Notes under the pieces: generated by a model | What the model was told of the DNA's origin: nothing | Seen by the model: the letters and a program-made list of their open reading frames with translations, nothing else | Databases searched by the model: none | Assembly (NCBI RefSeq): GCF_047556435.1 | Contig: NZ_CP180210.1 | Location: forward strand, 1,178,001 to 1,242,000 | Length of the DNA stretch: 64,000 nt | Reading direction: 5' to 3' | Source: Alteromonas sp047556435 | Lineage (GTDB): Bacteria > Pseudomonadota > Gammaproteobacteria > Enterobacterales > Alteromonadaceae | Shown: positions 1 to 8,692 of the stretch, piece after piece | How the letters are laid out: each line of letters begins with the position of its first letter | Numbering within the stretch: the stretch's first letter is position 1 | Made by a program: the position numbers and the translations under genes

Positions 1-1171
1 CAAAGGCGCGATGGGCATCTCGAAGTTGTCTGATACAGTCTGTGTCCAGGCCTTTCACCTCAGGCGTGTTAGCGATTAACATGAGGAAATCGAGTATGGC
101 TTCCGGACTGTTAAACACGTTGTCGTGCCGTGGCGAAATCATATTGTCGAGCAGGCTAAACTCGTCATTGATGTGCAGCGTGTGCTGAACGGACTGGTTA
201 AGCATGTCGTAACTGAAGCGTTGTAACAGCATTCGGTTAAGCTCGGATACGCGTCGCACCACACGGAAAAAATCACGCATCATTTTTTCAACAGAGCGCT
301 TGCCCTCATCGCCATAGCCAAGCATGGCAGCGACATCGGGCTGATAATCAAACAGCAAACGGTTTTCGCTGCGACCGGCTACCAGGTGAAGGGCGCAGCG
401 GATCTTCCACAAATGCATGCGACAGGTAATAAGCTCGCTGTGTTCCTGTTCGGTGAAATAACCGTGACCTACCAGATTCCAGCCGTCGTATTCTTTAAAG
501 TGTTTCTTCGCTACCCAGCCAATAGACTGGATATCCCGTAAGCATCCCGGGTTCTCTTTGACGTTTGGCTCCAGGTTGTAGGCAGTGCCATTGAATTTTG
601 CGTGACGGGCTTGCTGCTCATCATATTTGGCAGCAAAAAAAGCCTTACTGGTCCAGGTATTACGGCCGTTAACTTCTTCCCACAACTTTTCAAAGACAGC
701 TTCGCTGCCACAAAGCAATCGACTCTCTACCAGATTGGTGGCTATTGAAATATCTTCTTTTGCCAGTTTCACGGTTTCTTTTATGGTTCTGACTGACTGC
801 CCGACGTCAAGCTTAATGTCCCACAGCAGAGTAATAAACTGTCCGACCTTTTCCTGCGCATCTTGTGGAAGCGGCTTTTTACTGACGATCAGTAAATCGA
901 TGTCAGAATACGGCTGTAAATGGCCTCGTCCATATCCACCTACTGCACAAAGTGCCAGCTCCTGCTCTGATGTCAGTCCAAACAACTCCCATAAATGGCA
1001 AAGCAGCGCATCGACAAACTGAGCGCGGCCGGTGACAAGCTGGTTTACCGGGATGGTGTCGAATGAGGTTTTCAGCCAGTCATAACTGTTATTGACACAT
1101 TGCTTGATAGCAGGCAGGTCATCGACGCTGGTAATGGTGTCTACTTGTTCTATTACAGATTGCAGAGTCAA
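1..1171 (-). CDS. glnD: [protein-PII] uridylyltransferase GlnD, N-terminal 390 codons (cut by window edge)
   Basis: GlnD adds and removes UMP on PII signal proteins and so reports glutamine status to the nitrogen regulation system. Translating the reverse strand from a TTG at 1171 gives 390 open codons to the window edge. The nucleotidyltransferase signature GGYGRG is at about residues 78-83 and is followed by PYSDIDLL (S89, D90, D92), the metal-binding pair of the family. The later part (CLRDIQSIGW, LHLVAGRSENRLLFDYQ) is the conserved GlnD middle region. The TTG start is preceded by AAAAGG at a suitable distance; no better ATG is in frame nearby. The HD and ACT domains lie outside the window. 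It lies downstream of map, which is the usual map-glnD neighbourhood. Confidence 0.95.
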   Translation of the reverse strand, partial: MTLQSVIEQVDTITSVDDLPAIKQCVNNSYDWLKTSFDTIPVNQLVTGRAQFVDALLCHLWELFGLTSEQELALCAVGGYGRGHLQPYSDIDLLIVSKKPLPQDAQEKVGQFITLLWDIKLDVGQSVRTIKETVKLAKEDISIATNLVESRLLCGSEAVFEKLWEEVNGRNTWTSKAFFAAKYDEQQARHAKFNGTAYNLEPNVKENPGCLRDIQSIGWVAKKHFKEYDGWNLVGHGYFTEQEHSELITCRMHLWKIRCALHLVAGRSENRLLFDYQPDVAAMLGYGDEGKRSVEKMMRDFFRVVRRVSELNRMLLQRFSYDMLNQSVQHTLHINDEFSLLDNMISPRHDNVFNSPEAILDFLMLIANTPEVKGLDTDCIRQLRDAHRAF

Positions 1172-1404
1172 AATTTGCCTTTTGTCGTTACTTCAAAGAA
1201 AAACGCTCTGAACCATAGCATGAATTAAATAAAATTCGCAGTGCCAAAGTGGCGCATAAGCAGCACCAAAAAGTGAATAGATATGAAAAAATAATATTAG
1301 GCAGAGAGAGGGGAATGAACGACGGAAATGAACTTGGTGACGACGGCACATTTGTCACATTATGTATGTGAAGGGGATAAATCTGCCACACGCTGTGGAT
1401 CAGC

Positions 1405-1435
1405 AAAAATGCAGTGGCGGGGATAATACCCCGCC
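1405..1435 (-). terminator. Putative Rho-independent terminator of map
   Basis: A perfect 7-bp GC-rich hairpin (GGCGGGG / CCCCGCC, stems 1416-1422 and 1429-1435, loop 6 nt) lies just past the map stop codon. Read on the minus strand it is followed by ACTGCATTTTTGC, so the T-tract starts some 6 nt after the stem. The rest of the 1172-1442 gap holds no convincing gene, only room for a glnD promoter. Confidence 0.65.
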
Positions 1436-1442
1436 AACCGCT

Positions 1443-2237
1443 TTAGCTATGGCTGATCACGCGCGGAATATCTTCTTCTTCACGAAGCGTGAGAATTTCG
1501 ACACCGTCTTCAGTTACCAGTAATGTGTGTTCCCATTGCGCACTAAGGCTGCGATCCTTGGTTACCACGGTCCACTGGTCTGGCAACACTTTAGAGTAAC
1601 GTTTGCCGGCATTGACCATCGGTTCGATGGTAAAGCACATGCCCGGCTCCAGAACATCTCCTGTGCCTGGGCGACCATAATGAACAATCTGCGGTTCCTC
1701 GTGAAAGCCGGCGCCAATGCCGTGACCGCAGTATTCACGCACAATTGAATAGTTATGCGACTCTGCGTGCGTTTGGCAGGCATGACCGATATCACCCAGT
1801 GTTGCGCCAGGCTTGACCAGCTTGATGGCATTGTAAAGTGCTTCCTGCGTGACGCGCACCAGGCGCTCAGCGAGAATACTGGGTTTACCCACAATAAACA
1901 TTTTTGATGTATCACCGTGGTAGCCGTCTTTTATTACGGTAACGTCAATATTAATAATATCACCGTCTTTTAACTTTTTGTCAGACGGAATGCCGTGACA
2001 AATACAGTGATTCACCGACGTGCAAATAGATTTAGGAAACGGCGGATGTCCATAATTTAATGGGGCCGGAACCGCTTTTTGTTCATTGACAATGTAGTCG
2101 TGGCAAATCGTATTCAATTCGTCAGTTGTGACGCCTTTTTTTACATGTGGCGTGATCATGGTTAATACGTCAGAGGCAAGCTTGCCAGCAATACGCATTT
2201 TCTCAATTTCTTCAGCGGTTTTGATAATAGCAGCCAC
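1443..2237 (-). CDS. map: Methionine aminopeptidase type I
   Basis: Map removes the initiator methionine from nascent proteins in the cytoplasm. The protein is 264 aa from a GTG at 2237, the same length as E. coli Map. All five metal ligands are visible in context: D in IINIDV, D in HGDTS, H in CGHGIG, E in TIEPM and E in WEHT; the substrate-binding His of VNHCICHG is also present. The reading frame stays open 12 codons further upstream, but GAGGG precedes the GTG at 2237 and family alignment (IKTAEEIEKMR) begins there. It is divergent from rpsB, the arrangement seen in enterobacteria too. Confidence 0.95.
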   Translation of the reverse strand: MAAIIKTAEEIEKMRIAGKLASDVLTMITPHVKKGVTTDELNTICHDYIVNEQKAVPAPLNYGHPPFPKSICTSVNHCICHGIPSDKKLKDGDIINIDVTVIKDGYHGDTSKMFIVGKPSILAERLVRVTQEALYNAIKLVKPGATLGDIGHACQTHAESHNYSIVREYCGHGIGAGFHEEPQIVHYGRPGTGDVLEPGMCFTIEPMVNAGKRYSKVLPDQWTVVTKDRSLSAQWEHTLLVTEDGVEILTLREEEDIPRVISHS

Positions 2238-2377
2238 TGTGACCCTCGATATCAGATAAAACGGTTTGCGCACGCAGCTCTACTTGCCGTGCGCCGTTGA
2301 TGAACAATATGGTAACGGTAAAGGCTGCCGCTGTATAGTCGATGGGCTTTCAGCGAGGCGAAATGGTGTTTGAATAC

Positions 2378-2406
2378 TTGTGTTTAATGGCATGTCATGG
2401 TATAAA
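2378..2406 (+). promoter_or_regulatory. Sigma-70 promoter of rpsB-tsf with GC-rich discriminator
   Basis: TTGTGT (2378-2383), a 17-nt spacer and TATAAA (2401-2406) form a good sigma-70 promoter, followed at once by GCGCCCGCC. A GC-rich discriminator is typical of stringently controlled ribosomal promoters. Transcription would start near 2413, leaving a leader of about 160 nt. Confidence 0.7.
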
Positions 2407-2508
2407 GCGCCCGCCTTCGAAGACTGTCAAAAAAACTCCGGTTTTTAAACAGGCCTGGTAAAGGTACGAATCTATTAATAAAACACACATACACTGTGAC
2501 TTTTTATC

Positions 2509-2560
2509 GGGGTGTCTGCGTAAGCGGATCGATACAAAGGGTGTATGGAGGCCTAACCCC
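2509..2560 (+). promoter_or_regulatory. rpsB leader RNA (ribosomal protein S2 autoregulatory element)
   Basis: Two adjacent hairpins sit just before the rpsB ribosome-binding site. The first is TCTGC-GTAA-GCGGA (2515-2528) with a GNRA tetraloop. The second is ATACA-AAGGG-TGTAT (2532-2546). GGGGT (2509-2513) can close both by pairing with ACCCC (2556-2560), or the GGG loop of hairpin 2 can pair with the same CCCC as a pseudoknot. S2 is known to repress rpsB-tsf through a conserved gammaproteobacterial leader; position and folds fit that, but I infer identity from structure only. Confidence 0.6.
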
Positions 2561-2574
2561 AAGAGGAAATTAAA

Positions 2575-3306
2575 ATGGCTAATGTTTCTATGCGTGACAT
2601 GCTGAAAGCCGGCGTGCATTTCGGTCACCAAACCCGTTACTGGAACCCTAAGATGAAACCTTACATCTTTGGTGCTCGTAACAAAGTTCATATCATCAAC
2701 CTTGAAAAAACAGTACCTCTGTTCAACGACGCACTTAACTACCTGTCTGGCGTTGCCGCTAAGAAAGGTAAGATCCTGTTCGTTGGTACCAAGCGTGCTG
2801 CGGGTGAAGCGGTAAAAGACGCAGCGGTAAAATGTGACCAGTTCTACGTGAACAAGCGTTGGTTGGGCGGCATGCTGACAAACTGGAAAACAGTTCGCCA
2901 GTCAATCAAGCGTCTGAAAGATCTTGAGCAACAAAGCCAAGACGGTACGTTCGAAAAGCTGACCAAGAAAGAAGCTCTGATGCTTCAGCGTGAAATGGAC
3001 AAGCTGGAAAACAGCCTGGGTGGTATTAAAGACATGGGCGGTCTGCCTGATGCAATTTTTGTAATCGATGCTGACCATGAGCACATCGCTGTTACAGAAG
3101 CGCGCAACCTGGGTATTCCAGTAGTAGGTGTTGTTGATACTAACTCTAACCCAGATGGCGTTGACTACATCATCCCAGGTAACGATGACGCGATCCGCGC
3201 TATCCAACTGTACCTGGAAGCTGCTGCCGACGCTGTAAACAGCGGTCGTGAAAGCAACCTGGAAGTACAAGCTGAACAAGACGACTTCGTAGAAGCGGCT
3301 GAGTAA
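2575..3306 (+). CDS. rpsB: 30S ribosomal protein S2
   Basis: S2 is assembled late into the small subunit and contacts S1. The 243-aa product begins MANVSMRDMLKAGVHFGHQTRYWNPKM and carries the family signatures KRWLGGMLTNWKT and PDAIFVIDADHEHIAVTEA. ATG at 2575 has AAGAGGAAAT upstream. It is the first gene of the rpsB-tsf unit; a hairpin after its stop may lower tsf transcription. Confidence 0.98.
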   Translation: MANVSMRDMLKAGVHFGHQTRYWNPKMKPYIFGARNKVHIINLEKTVPLFNDALNYLSGVAAKKGKILFVGTKRAAGEAVKDAAVKCDQFYVNKRWLGGMLTNWKTVRQSIKRLKDLEQQSQDGTFEKLTKKEALMLQREMDKLENSLGGIKDMGGLPDAIFVIDADHEHIAVTEARNLGIPVVGVVDTNSNPDGVDYIIPGNDDAIRAIQLYLEAAADAVNSGRESNLEVQAEQDDFVEAAE

Positions 3307-3370
3307 GCAACGACACGATGATGTGTTGTCATAGTGCAGACTTATGGCAGCGCTACATTGAACGTGTTTT

Positions 3371-3392
3371 AAGGGGCGCAATCGCCCCTTTT
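3371..3392 (+). terminator. Intergenic attenuator between rpsB and tsf
   Basis: AAGGGGCG-CAAT-CGCCCCTT (3371-3390) is a perfect 8-bp hairpin followed by TTCC. The T-run is short, so partial termination that sets the rpsB:tsf ratio is more likely than a full stop; a similar element is known between these genes in E. coli. Confidence 0.65.
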
Positions 3393-3428
3393 CCTATCAA
3401 ATTCATTTTAATGCTGAGGAATTGAAAA

Positions 3429-4301
3429 ATGGCAGTGACTGCAGCACTAGTTAAAGAACTGCGTGAGCGTACCGGCGCGGGCATGTTGGATTGTAAAAAA
3501 GCTCTGGTTGAAACCGATGGTGACATCGAACTGGCCATCGAGAACATGCGTAAATCGGGTCAGGCTAAAGCCGCTAAAAAAGCTGGCCGTATCGCCGCTG
3601 AAGGTGTGATCCTGACTAAAGTGGAAGGCAACCAGGCGACAATGCTTGAGCTGAACTGTGAAACTGATTTCGTTGCACGTGACGACAGCTTCCTGAAGTT
3701 CGGTAACCTGGTTATCAACGCCGCCGCTGAAAACAACATTAACGACATCGACGCGCTGATGGACGTTGAAGTTGAAGGTGGTAAAGTCAGCGAAGTGCGT
3801 GAAGCATTGGTTGCGAAAATCGGCGAAAATATTTCTCCTCGTCGCGTTATCAACGTTGAAGGCGACAACCTGGGTGCATATGTGCACGGCGGTCGTATCG
3901 GCGTTATCGCAATCCTGGAAGGTGGTGACGAAGAGCTGGCGAAAGACGTAGCAATGCACGTTGCAGCAGCAAGCCCGCAGTTCGTTAAGCCTGAAAACGT
4001 TCCTGCAGAAGTGGTCGAGAAGGAAAAAGAAATCCAGATCGAAATCGCAATCCAGTCTGGTAAGCCAGCGGAAATCGCTGAGAAAATGGTTGCTGGTCGT
4101 ATGAAGAAATTCACCGGCGAAGTGAGCCTGACAGGTCAGCCTTTCGTGAAAGATCCTTCAATCAGCGTTGCTGAATTGCTGAAAAGCAAAGGCGCAGACG
4201 TTATTAACTTCATCCGTTTTGAAGTGGGTGAAGGTATCGAGAAAAAATCTGAGGACTTCGCGGCAGAAGTTGCAGCGCAGATGGAAGCGGCCAAGAAATA
4301 A
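3429..4301 (+). CDS. tsf: Elongation factor Ts
   Basis: EF-Ts exchanges GDP for GTP on EF-Tu. The 290-aa protein starts MAVTAALVKELRERTGAGMLDCKKAL, contains the hallmark TDFVARDD (near residue 80) and ends in the helical C-terminal module. Start has GAGGAATTGAAA upstream. Length is a little above the E. coli 283. It is co-transcribed with rpsB and closed by a strong terminator. Confidence 0.98.
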   Translation: MAVTAALVKELRERTGAGMLDCKKALVETDGDIELAIENMRKSGQAKAAKKAGRIAAEGVILTKVEGNQATMLELNCETDFVARDDSFLKFGNLVINAAAENNINDIDALMDVEVEGGKVSEVREALVAKIGENISPRRVINVEGDNLGAYVHGGRIGVIAILEGGDEELAKDVAMHVAAASPQFVKPENVPAEVVEKEKEIQIEIAIQSGKPAEIAEKMVAGRMKKFTGEVSLTGQPFVKDPSISVAELLKSKGADVINFIRFEVGEGIEKKSEDFAAEVAAQMEAAKK

Positions 4302-4346
4302 TTGGGCGTTTGACTTTTGCAATCTGCGATTGTCGGATACACTACG

Positions 4347-4372
4347 AGCACCTCTTCGGAGGTGCTTTTTTA
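4347..4372 (+). terminator. Rho-independent terminator of rpsB-tsf
   Basis: AGCACCTC-TTCG-GAGGTGCT (4347-4366) with a C(TTCG)G tetraloop and a T-run directly after it. This is a textbook intrinsic terminator, so pyrH must have its own promoter or rely on read-through. Confidence 0.93.
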
Positions 4373-4490
4373 TAAGTAAGGCTCACACTTTTCGGCTTAT
4401 CGGAGCAGAAGTAAAGTGAAGAGTCGGTTTGTCCTATGTTTTCCTCTAAGAAGCATAGGACAAGCCGAGTTCATGAGGACAAATCAAACA

Positions 4491-5231
4491 ATGAGTATCA
4501 CACCTAAATCTGCATACCGACGCATTTTACTAAAGCTTAGTGGTGAAGCCCTGATGGGGTCAGAAGGCTTTGGTATTGATCCGAAAGTCCTCGATCGTAT
4601 GGCGCAGGAAATCAAAGAACTGGTTGAACTGGGTGTGCAAGTCGGATTGGTAATAGGTGGTGGCAACCTGTTCCGTGGTGAAGGGCTGGCGAAAGCTGGC
4701 ATGAACCGCGTAGTAGGCGACCATATGGGCATGTTAGCAACGGTGATGAACGGACTGGCAATGCGCGACGCTTTACATCGTGCATTTGTGAATGCCCGCC
4801 TGATGTCTGCTATTCCACTAAATGGTGTGTGCGATGCTTACAACTGGGCAGAAGCTATCAGCCTGCTTAAATCCGGTCGCGTCGTTATCTTTGCCGCCGG
4901 CACCGGCAACCCGTTCTTTACCACCGATTCAGCTGCCTGTCTTCGGGGTATCGAAATTGAAGCCGATGCAGTATTAAAAGCCACCAAAGTTGACGGTGTT
5001 TACAGCGATGATCCGGTAAAGAACCCGGACGCCACGCTATACAGTTCTCTTACGTATCAGGAAGTGCTTGAAAAAGAGCTTAAGGTAATGGACTTGTCAG
5101 CCTTTACCCTTGCCCGTGACCACAGTTTGCCCATTCGTGTGTTTAACATGAACAAGCCGGGATGCCTGAAGCGGGTTGTAATGGGTGAGCCAGAAGGTAC
5201 CCTGATTGATCACGCAGAAAGCGTTAATTAA
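4491..5231 (+). CDS. pyrH: Uridylate kinase (UMP kinase)
   Basis: PyrH phosphorylates UMP to UDP; it is the hexameric bacterial amino-acid-kinase-fold enzyme. The 246-aa product from ATG 4491 begins MSITPKSAYRRILLKLSGEALMG, matching the family start (E. coli 241 aa). Glycine-rich VIGGGNLFRG and the FAAGTGNPFFTTDSAA loop are present. The frame is open further upstream (other ATG at 4473, open to 4416), but the extra residues have no family counterpart; GAGGA lies 11 nt before 4491, a longish spacing, so the start is the least certain part. Confidence 0.95.
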   Translation: MSITPKSAYRRILLKLSGEALMGSEGFGIDPKVLDRMAQEIKELVELGVQVGLVIGGGNLFRGEGLAKAGMNRVVGDHMGMLATVMNGLAMRDALHRAFVNARLMSAIPLNGVCDAYNWAEAISLLKSGRVVIFAAGTGNPFFTTDSAACLRGIEIEADAVLKATKVDGVYSDDPVKNPDATLYSSLTYQEVLEKELKVMDLSAFTLARDHSLPIRVFNMNKPGCLKRVVMGEPEGTLIDHAESVN

Positions 5232-5249
5232 AAAAATAGGAACACGATT

Positions 5250-5807
5250 GTGATTGATGAAATTGAATTAGATGCGCAAGAGCGTATGGAAAAAAGTATC
5301 ACAGCACTGAAAAGTCAGTTCAGTAAAATTAGGACGGGTCGCGCGCACCCCAGTTTGCTGGATGGCATTCAGGTCCCTTATTATGGTGTGGATACACCGT
5401 TAAAGCAGGTGGCAAACGTGATTGCTGAAGACAGCCGCACGCTGGCTCTGACCGTGTTTGACAAAAGTGCAATACAGGCAGTCGAAAAAGCGATTATGCA
5501 GGCGGATTTGGGCTTAAACCCAATGAGTGCTGGCACCACGATTCGTATTCCTTTACCGCCGCTGACAGAAGAGCGTCGTAAAGATCTGATCCGTGTGGTA
5601 CGAAATGAAGCAGAACAGGGCCGAGTCTCTATCCGTAATATTCGTCGTGATGCAAACAGTGATGTGAAAGAGCTGTTGAAAGAAAAAGAAATCAGTGAAG
5701 ATGAAAGCCGCGCAGCGGAAGAGAATATTCAGTCAATTACTGATGATTTTATCAAGAAGGTAGACTCGATGCTTTCGGATAAAGAAAAAGAACTGATGGA
5801 AGTATAA
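5250..5807 (+). CDS. frr: Ribosome recycling factor
   Basis: RRF with EF-G splits the post-termination ribosome. The product is 185 aa, identical in length to E. coli Frr, with KIRTGRAHPSLLDGI near the N-terminus and the conserved RKDLIRVVRNEAEQGRVSIRNIRRDAN region. It starts with GTG at 5250, preceded by TAGGAACAC, 18 nt after pyrH, so the two are probably co-transcribed. Confidence 0.97.
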   Translation: MIDEIELDAQERMEKSITALKSQFSKIRTGRAHPSLLDGIQVPYYGVDTPLKQVANVIAEDSRTLALTVFDKSAIQAVEKAIMQADLGLNPMSAGTTIRIPLPPLTEERRKDLIRVVRNEAEQGRVSIRNIRRDANSDVKELLKEKEISEDESRAAEENIQSITDDFIKKVDSMLSDKEKELMEV

Positions 5808-5815
5808 ATAACGTC

Positions 5816-6595
5816 ATGTTAGGAAAGCGGTCTAGCGCAAAAGCAGCGACGCCTGAGGTGCAGGCCGGTGTAGCCGGCCCTCAGCACGTAGCCATTATTA
5901 TGGATGGAAACGGTCGCTGGGCGCAAAAGAAAGGGAAAATTCGAACCTTTGGTCATAAAGCCGGAGTGGAGTCGGTGCGCGCGGTGGTCCGTTTTGCCCG
6001 GCGTACCGGCATCAAGTCCTTAACACTCTTTGCGTTCTCCAGTGAAAACTGGAAGCGGCCTGAAGAAGAGGTGAGTGTGTTGATGGAGCTGTTTAATCTG
6101 GTGTTAAACAGCGAAGCGAAGCGATTGCATAAAAATGGTGTTCGCCTGAAAGTGATAGGCGATGTGGATGCTTTCGACAGCAAGCTGGTGGAAAAAATCC
6201 GCAAAGCTGAGGCCATGACCGAAGACAATCAGGATTTGGTATTAAATATCGCAGCTAACTACGGCGGGCGCTGGGATATTGTTAATGCAGCAAAGTCTGT
6301 CGCAGAGGCGGTTAGCAATGGTGAACTCCAGCGTGATGATATCACCGAGGCAGTATTCAATTCTTTTACCTCAACCGCATCGTTGCCGGAACTGGATCTG
6401 CTGATTCGTACCGGTGGCGAGCATCGCATCAGTAATTTCTTGCTATGGCAGTGTGCGTATGCGGAGCTGTACTTTAGCGATGTGTTGTGGCCGGACTTTA
6501 CCGAAGAGGTGTTCCAACTGGCCGTAGATGATTATAATGTTCGCCAGCGTCGCTTTGGTCTGACCGGTGAGCAGGTCGCCACAGTTCAAAGCTAG
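5816..6595 (+). CDS. uppS: Undecaprenyl diphosphate synthase (cis-prenyltransferase)
   Basis: UppS adds eight isoprene units in cis to farnesyl diphosphate to make the lipid carrier of peptidoglycan and O-antigen synthesis. The catalytic IIMDGNGRWA is at about residues 28-37; FAFSSENWKRP and DLLIRTGGEHRISNFLLWQCAYAEL are the other conserved regions. Length is 259 aa. It follows frr by 8 nt. Confidence 0.97.
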   Translation: MLGKRSSAKAATPEVQAGVAGPQHVAIIMDGNGRWAQKKGKIRTFGHKAGVESVRAVVRFARRTGIKSLTLFAFSSENWKRPEEEVSVLMELFNLVLNSEAKRLHKNGVRLKVIGDVDAFDSKLVEKIRKAEAMTEDNQDLVLNIAANYGGRWDIVNAAKSVAEAVSNGELQRDDITEAVFNSFTSTASLPELDLLIRTGGEHRISNFLLWQCAYAELYFSDVLWPDFTEEVFQLAVDDYNVRQRRFGLTGEQVATVQS

Positions 6596-6647
6596 CCCTG
6601 TGCCGAGGCACAATATAAGGCCTGACGACAGGAGCTGAAAGCCTACT

Positions 6648-7511
6648 ATGCTAAAACAACGAATAATAACAGCACTGATTCTTGCACCACTGGCCTTGAT
6701 GGCCATTCTGTTTTTACCAATATGGTGGTTTGAACTGGCCATCGCCGGCGTAGTCGCGTTGGGTGGCTACGAGTGGGCAAATATGTCGGGCATTACTGAG
6801 CGCCCGAAAAAAATTCTCTATATGATTGCGACCTTCGTGATCTGCATACTTCTGACGCTGGCCGTTGATTCTTCTATGATATGGTATCAGGGCCAGTTGC
6901 ACTGGTTTTATCGAGTGATACTTGGCCTCGCTATCGTGTGGTGGGCCGCGTCGCTGATCATGGTATTGGCGTACCCTAAATACACAGCTTTGTGGCGCAA
7001 CAGTCGCAGCGTCAGAACGCTGTTTGGTTTTTTAACGCTGATCCCTACCTGGGTGGCAGTTATCGCACTACGCACCAGTTTGCATGATGTCGATCCCTTC
7101 TATGGAGCGTCATTAATCTTTTATGTGTTAGGCATAGTCTGGGCGGCGGATATTGGCGCATTCTTTGTCGGCGTGAAGTTCGGCCGTCATAAACTACGAC
7201 CAAATGTCTCACCGGGTAAATCTCTTGAAGGGTTGTTGGGTGGTATTGCAGCGTCATTTGCCATTATTGCTTTTGCCGCTCTGCACTATCAGGTAGAGCC
7301 GTCCCGGATCTGGCTTCACCTGCTGATAGGCGGGGTAACGGTAGCAGTATCGGCGCTGGGCGATTTGAATGAAAGTATGCTAAAGCGTTGTGCTGGTATC
7401 AAAGATAGTGGACGAATTTTGCCTGGCCATGGCGGCGTGTTGGATCGTATTGACAGCCTTACCGCCGCGTTTCCGGTATTTGCGTTTTGCTATGTTACCT
7501 GGATGGCGTAA
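6648..7511 (+). CDS. cdsA: Phosphatidate cytidylyltransferase
   Basis: CdsA makes CDP-diacylglycerol, the precursor of all membrane phospholipids, in the inner membrane. The 287-aa protein is strongly hydrophobic with about eight membrane segments. The C-terminal CTP-transferase signature is clear: GDLNESMLKRCAGIKDSGRILPGHGG followed by LDRIDS. CAGGAG precedes the ATG. Its stop overlaps the next start as TAATG, indicating translational coupling to dxr. Confidence 0.97.
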   Translation: MLKQRIITALILAPLALMAILFLPIWWFELAIAGVVALGGYEWANMSGITERPKKILYMIATFVICILLTLAVDSSMIWYQGQLHWFYRVILGLAIVWWAASLIMVLAYPKYTALWRNSRSVRTLFGFLTLIPTWVAVIALRTSLHDVDPFYGASLIFYVLGIVWAADIGAFFVGVKFGRHKLRPNVSPGKSLEGLLGGIAASFAIIAFAALHYQVEPSRIWLHLLIGGVTVAVSALGDLNESMLKRCAGIKDSGRILPGHGGVLDRIDSLTAAFPVFAFCYVTWMA

Positions 7512-8692
7512 TGCAGACAGTCACAGTGTTAGGAGCTACCGGCTCTATTGGATGTAACACGCTGGATGTCATCTCACGACATCCTGATGATTATCGGGTG
7601 TTTGCTATTACCGGTAACAGTCAGCTGGACCTGTTAATGCAGCAGGCCAAGGCCTGCTCGCCAAGATTTGTGGTAGTGGCTGATGAAAGTCTGTTTGACA
7701 ACGCCAGGCAACTGGCCGCACGTTACGGTGTGACCGCTGATATTCTTTGCGGTCAGCGAGCGTTGGAAGAAGTAGCCAGTGCCCCAGAAGTGGATATTGT
7801 CATGGCTGCCATCGTCGGTGCCGCGGGTCTCATTCCGACACTTGCAGCGGTAAAAGCGGCTAAAAAAGTCTTGCTGGCAAATAAAGAAGCACTGGTCATG
7901 TCCGGCGCGCTGTTCATCGATGCTGCAAGACAATCCGGCGCCACCATTTTGCCTATCGACAGCGAACATAATGCGATTTTTCAATGTTTACCCCAGGATT
8001 TTGAGTACGGAGACCTGCACGCTTCCGGTATATCCAGCATTCTGTTAACCGGTTCGGGTGGCCCGTTCAGGGAACGTGATATTTCTACCTTCAAAGATAT
8101 AACGGTAGAAGAGGCCTGCCATCATCCCAACTGGGATATGGGCCGAAAAATTACCGTCGACTCCGCCACTATGATGAATAAAGGCCTGGAGTTTATCGAA
8201 GCATGCTGGCTGTTTGGTGCGAGTGCCGATGACATCACCGTGGTGTTGCATCCACAGAGCATGATCCATTCTATGGTGCAGTATGTGGATGGGTCGGTGA
8301 TTGCGCAAATGGGCAATCCGGACATGCGCACACCGATCGCCTACGGCCTGGCCTGGCCGCAGCGAATTGATGCCGGCGTTGAGAGGCTCGACTTTAGTAA
8401 AATCGCGAGCTTCACTTTCGATACGCCGTGTATGGCACGTTATCCCAATTTAAAGCTCGCCATAGATGCGTGCCGCTCGGGGCAGGCAGCTACCACGCGC
8501 ATCAATGCCGCCAACGAAGTGGCGGTAGAGGCGTTTCTCAATAAGCAAATCAGGTTTACCGATATCGCCAGAGTGAACGAAGAAACGCTCAATAAGATGG
8601 AACCTATGACAGTTTGCTCACTCCAACAGATTCTGGAGCAGGATCACGCTGCCCGGGAAGTCGCGCAACAAATCATCAGAGGTTTTTCATAG
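7511..8692 (+). CDS. dxr: 1-deoxy-D-xylulose-5-phosphate reductoisomerase
   Basis: Dxr (IspC) performs the first committed step of the MEP isoprenoid pathway, feeding the neighbouring UppS. From ATG 7511 the protein is 393 aa and begins MQTVTVLGATGSIGCNTLDVI, with the NADPH-binding GATGSIG at the very N-terminus, which decides this start over an in-frame ATG at 7487 inside cdsA. Metal and substrate residues lie in PIDSEHNAIFQCL and NKGLEFIEACWLF. The stop overlaps the rseP GTG. Confidence 0.97.
   Translation: MQTVTVLGATGSIGCNTLDVISRHPDDYRVFAITGNSQLDLLMQQAKACSPRFVVVADESLFDNARQLAARYGVTADILCGQRALEEVASAPEVDIVMAAIVGAAGLIPTLAAVKAAKKVLLANKEALVMSGALFIDAARQSGATILPIDSEHNAIFQCLPQDFEYGDLHASGISSILLTGSGGPFRERDISTFKDITVEEACHHPNWDMGRKITVDSATMMNKGLEFIEACWLFGASADDITVVLHPQSMIHSMVQYVDGSVIAQMGNPDMRTPIAYGLAWPQRIDAGVERLDFSKIASFTFDTPCMARYPNLKLAIDACRSGQAATTRINAANEVAVEAFLNKQIRFTDIARVNEETLNKMEPMTVCSLQQILEQDHAAREVAQQIIRGFS

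Noticed and set aside
1188..1406. 72-aa frame on the minus strand between glnD and map
   Set aside because: Low-complexity hydrophobic and Ser-rich translation, no ribosome-binding site, and it overlaps the map terminator.
2395..2691. 98-aa minus-strand frame over the rpsB leader and start
   Set aside because: Antisense shadow of rpsB and of a structured leader; no ribosome-binding site.
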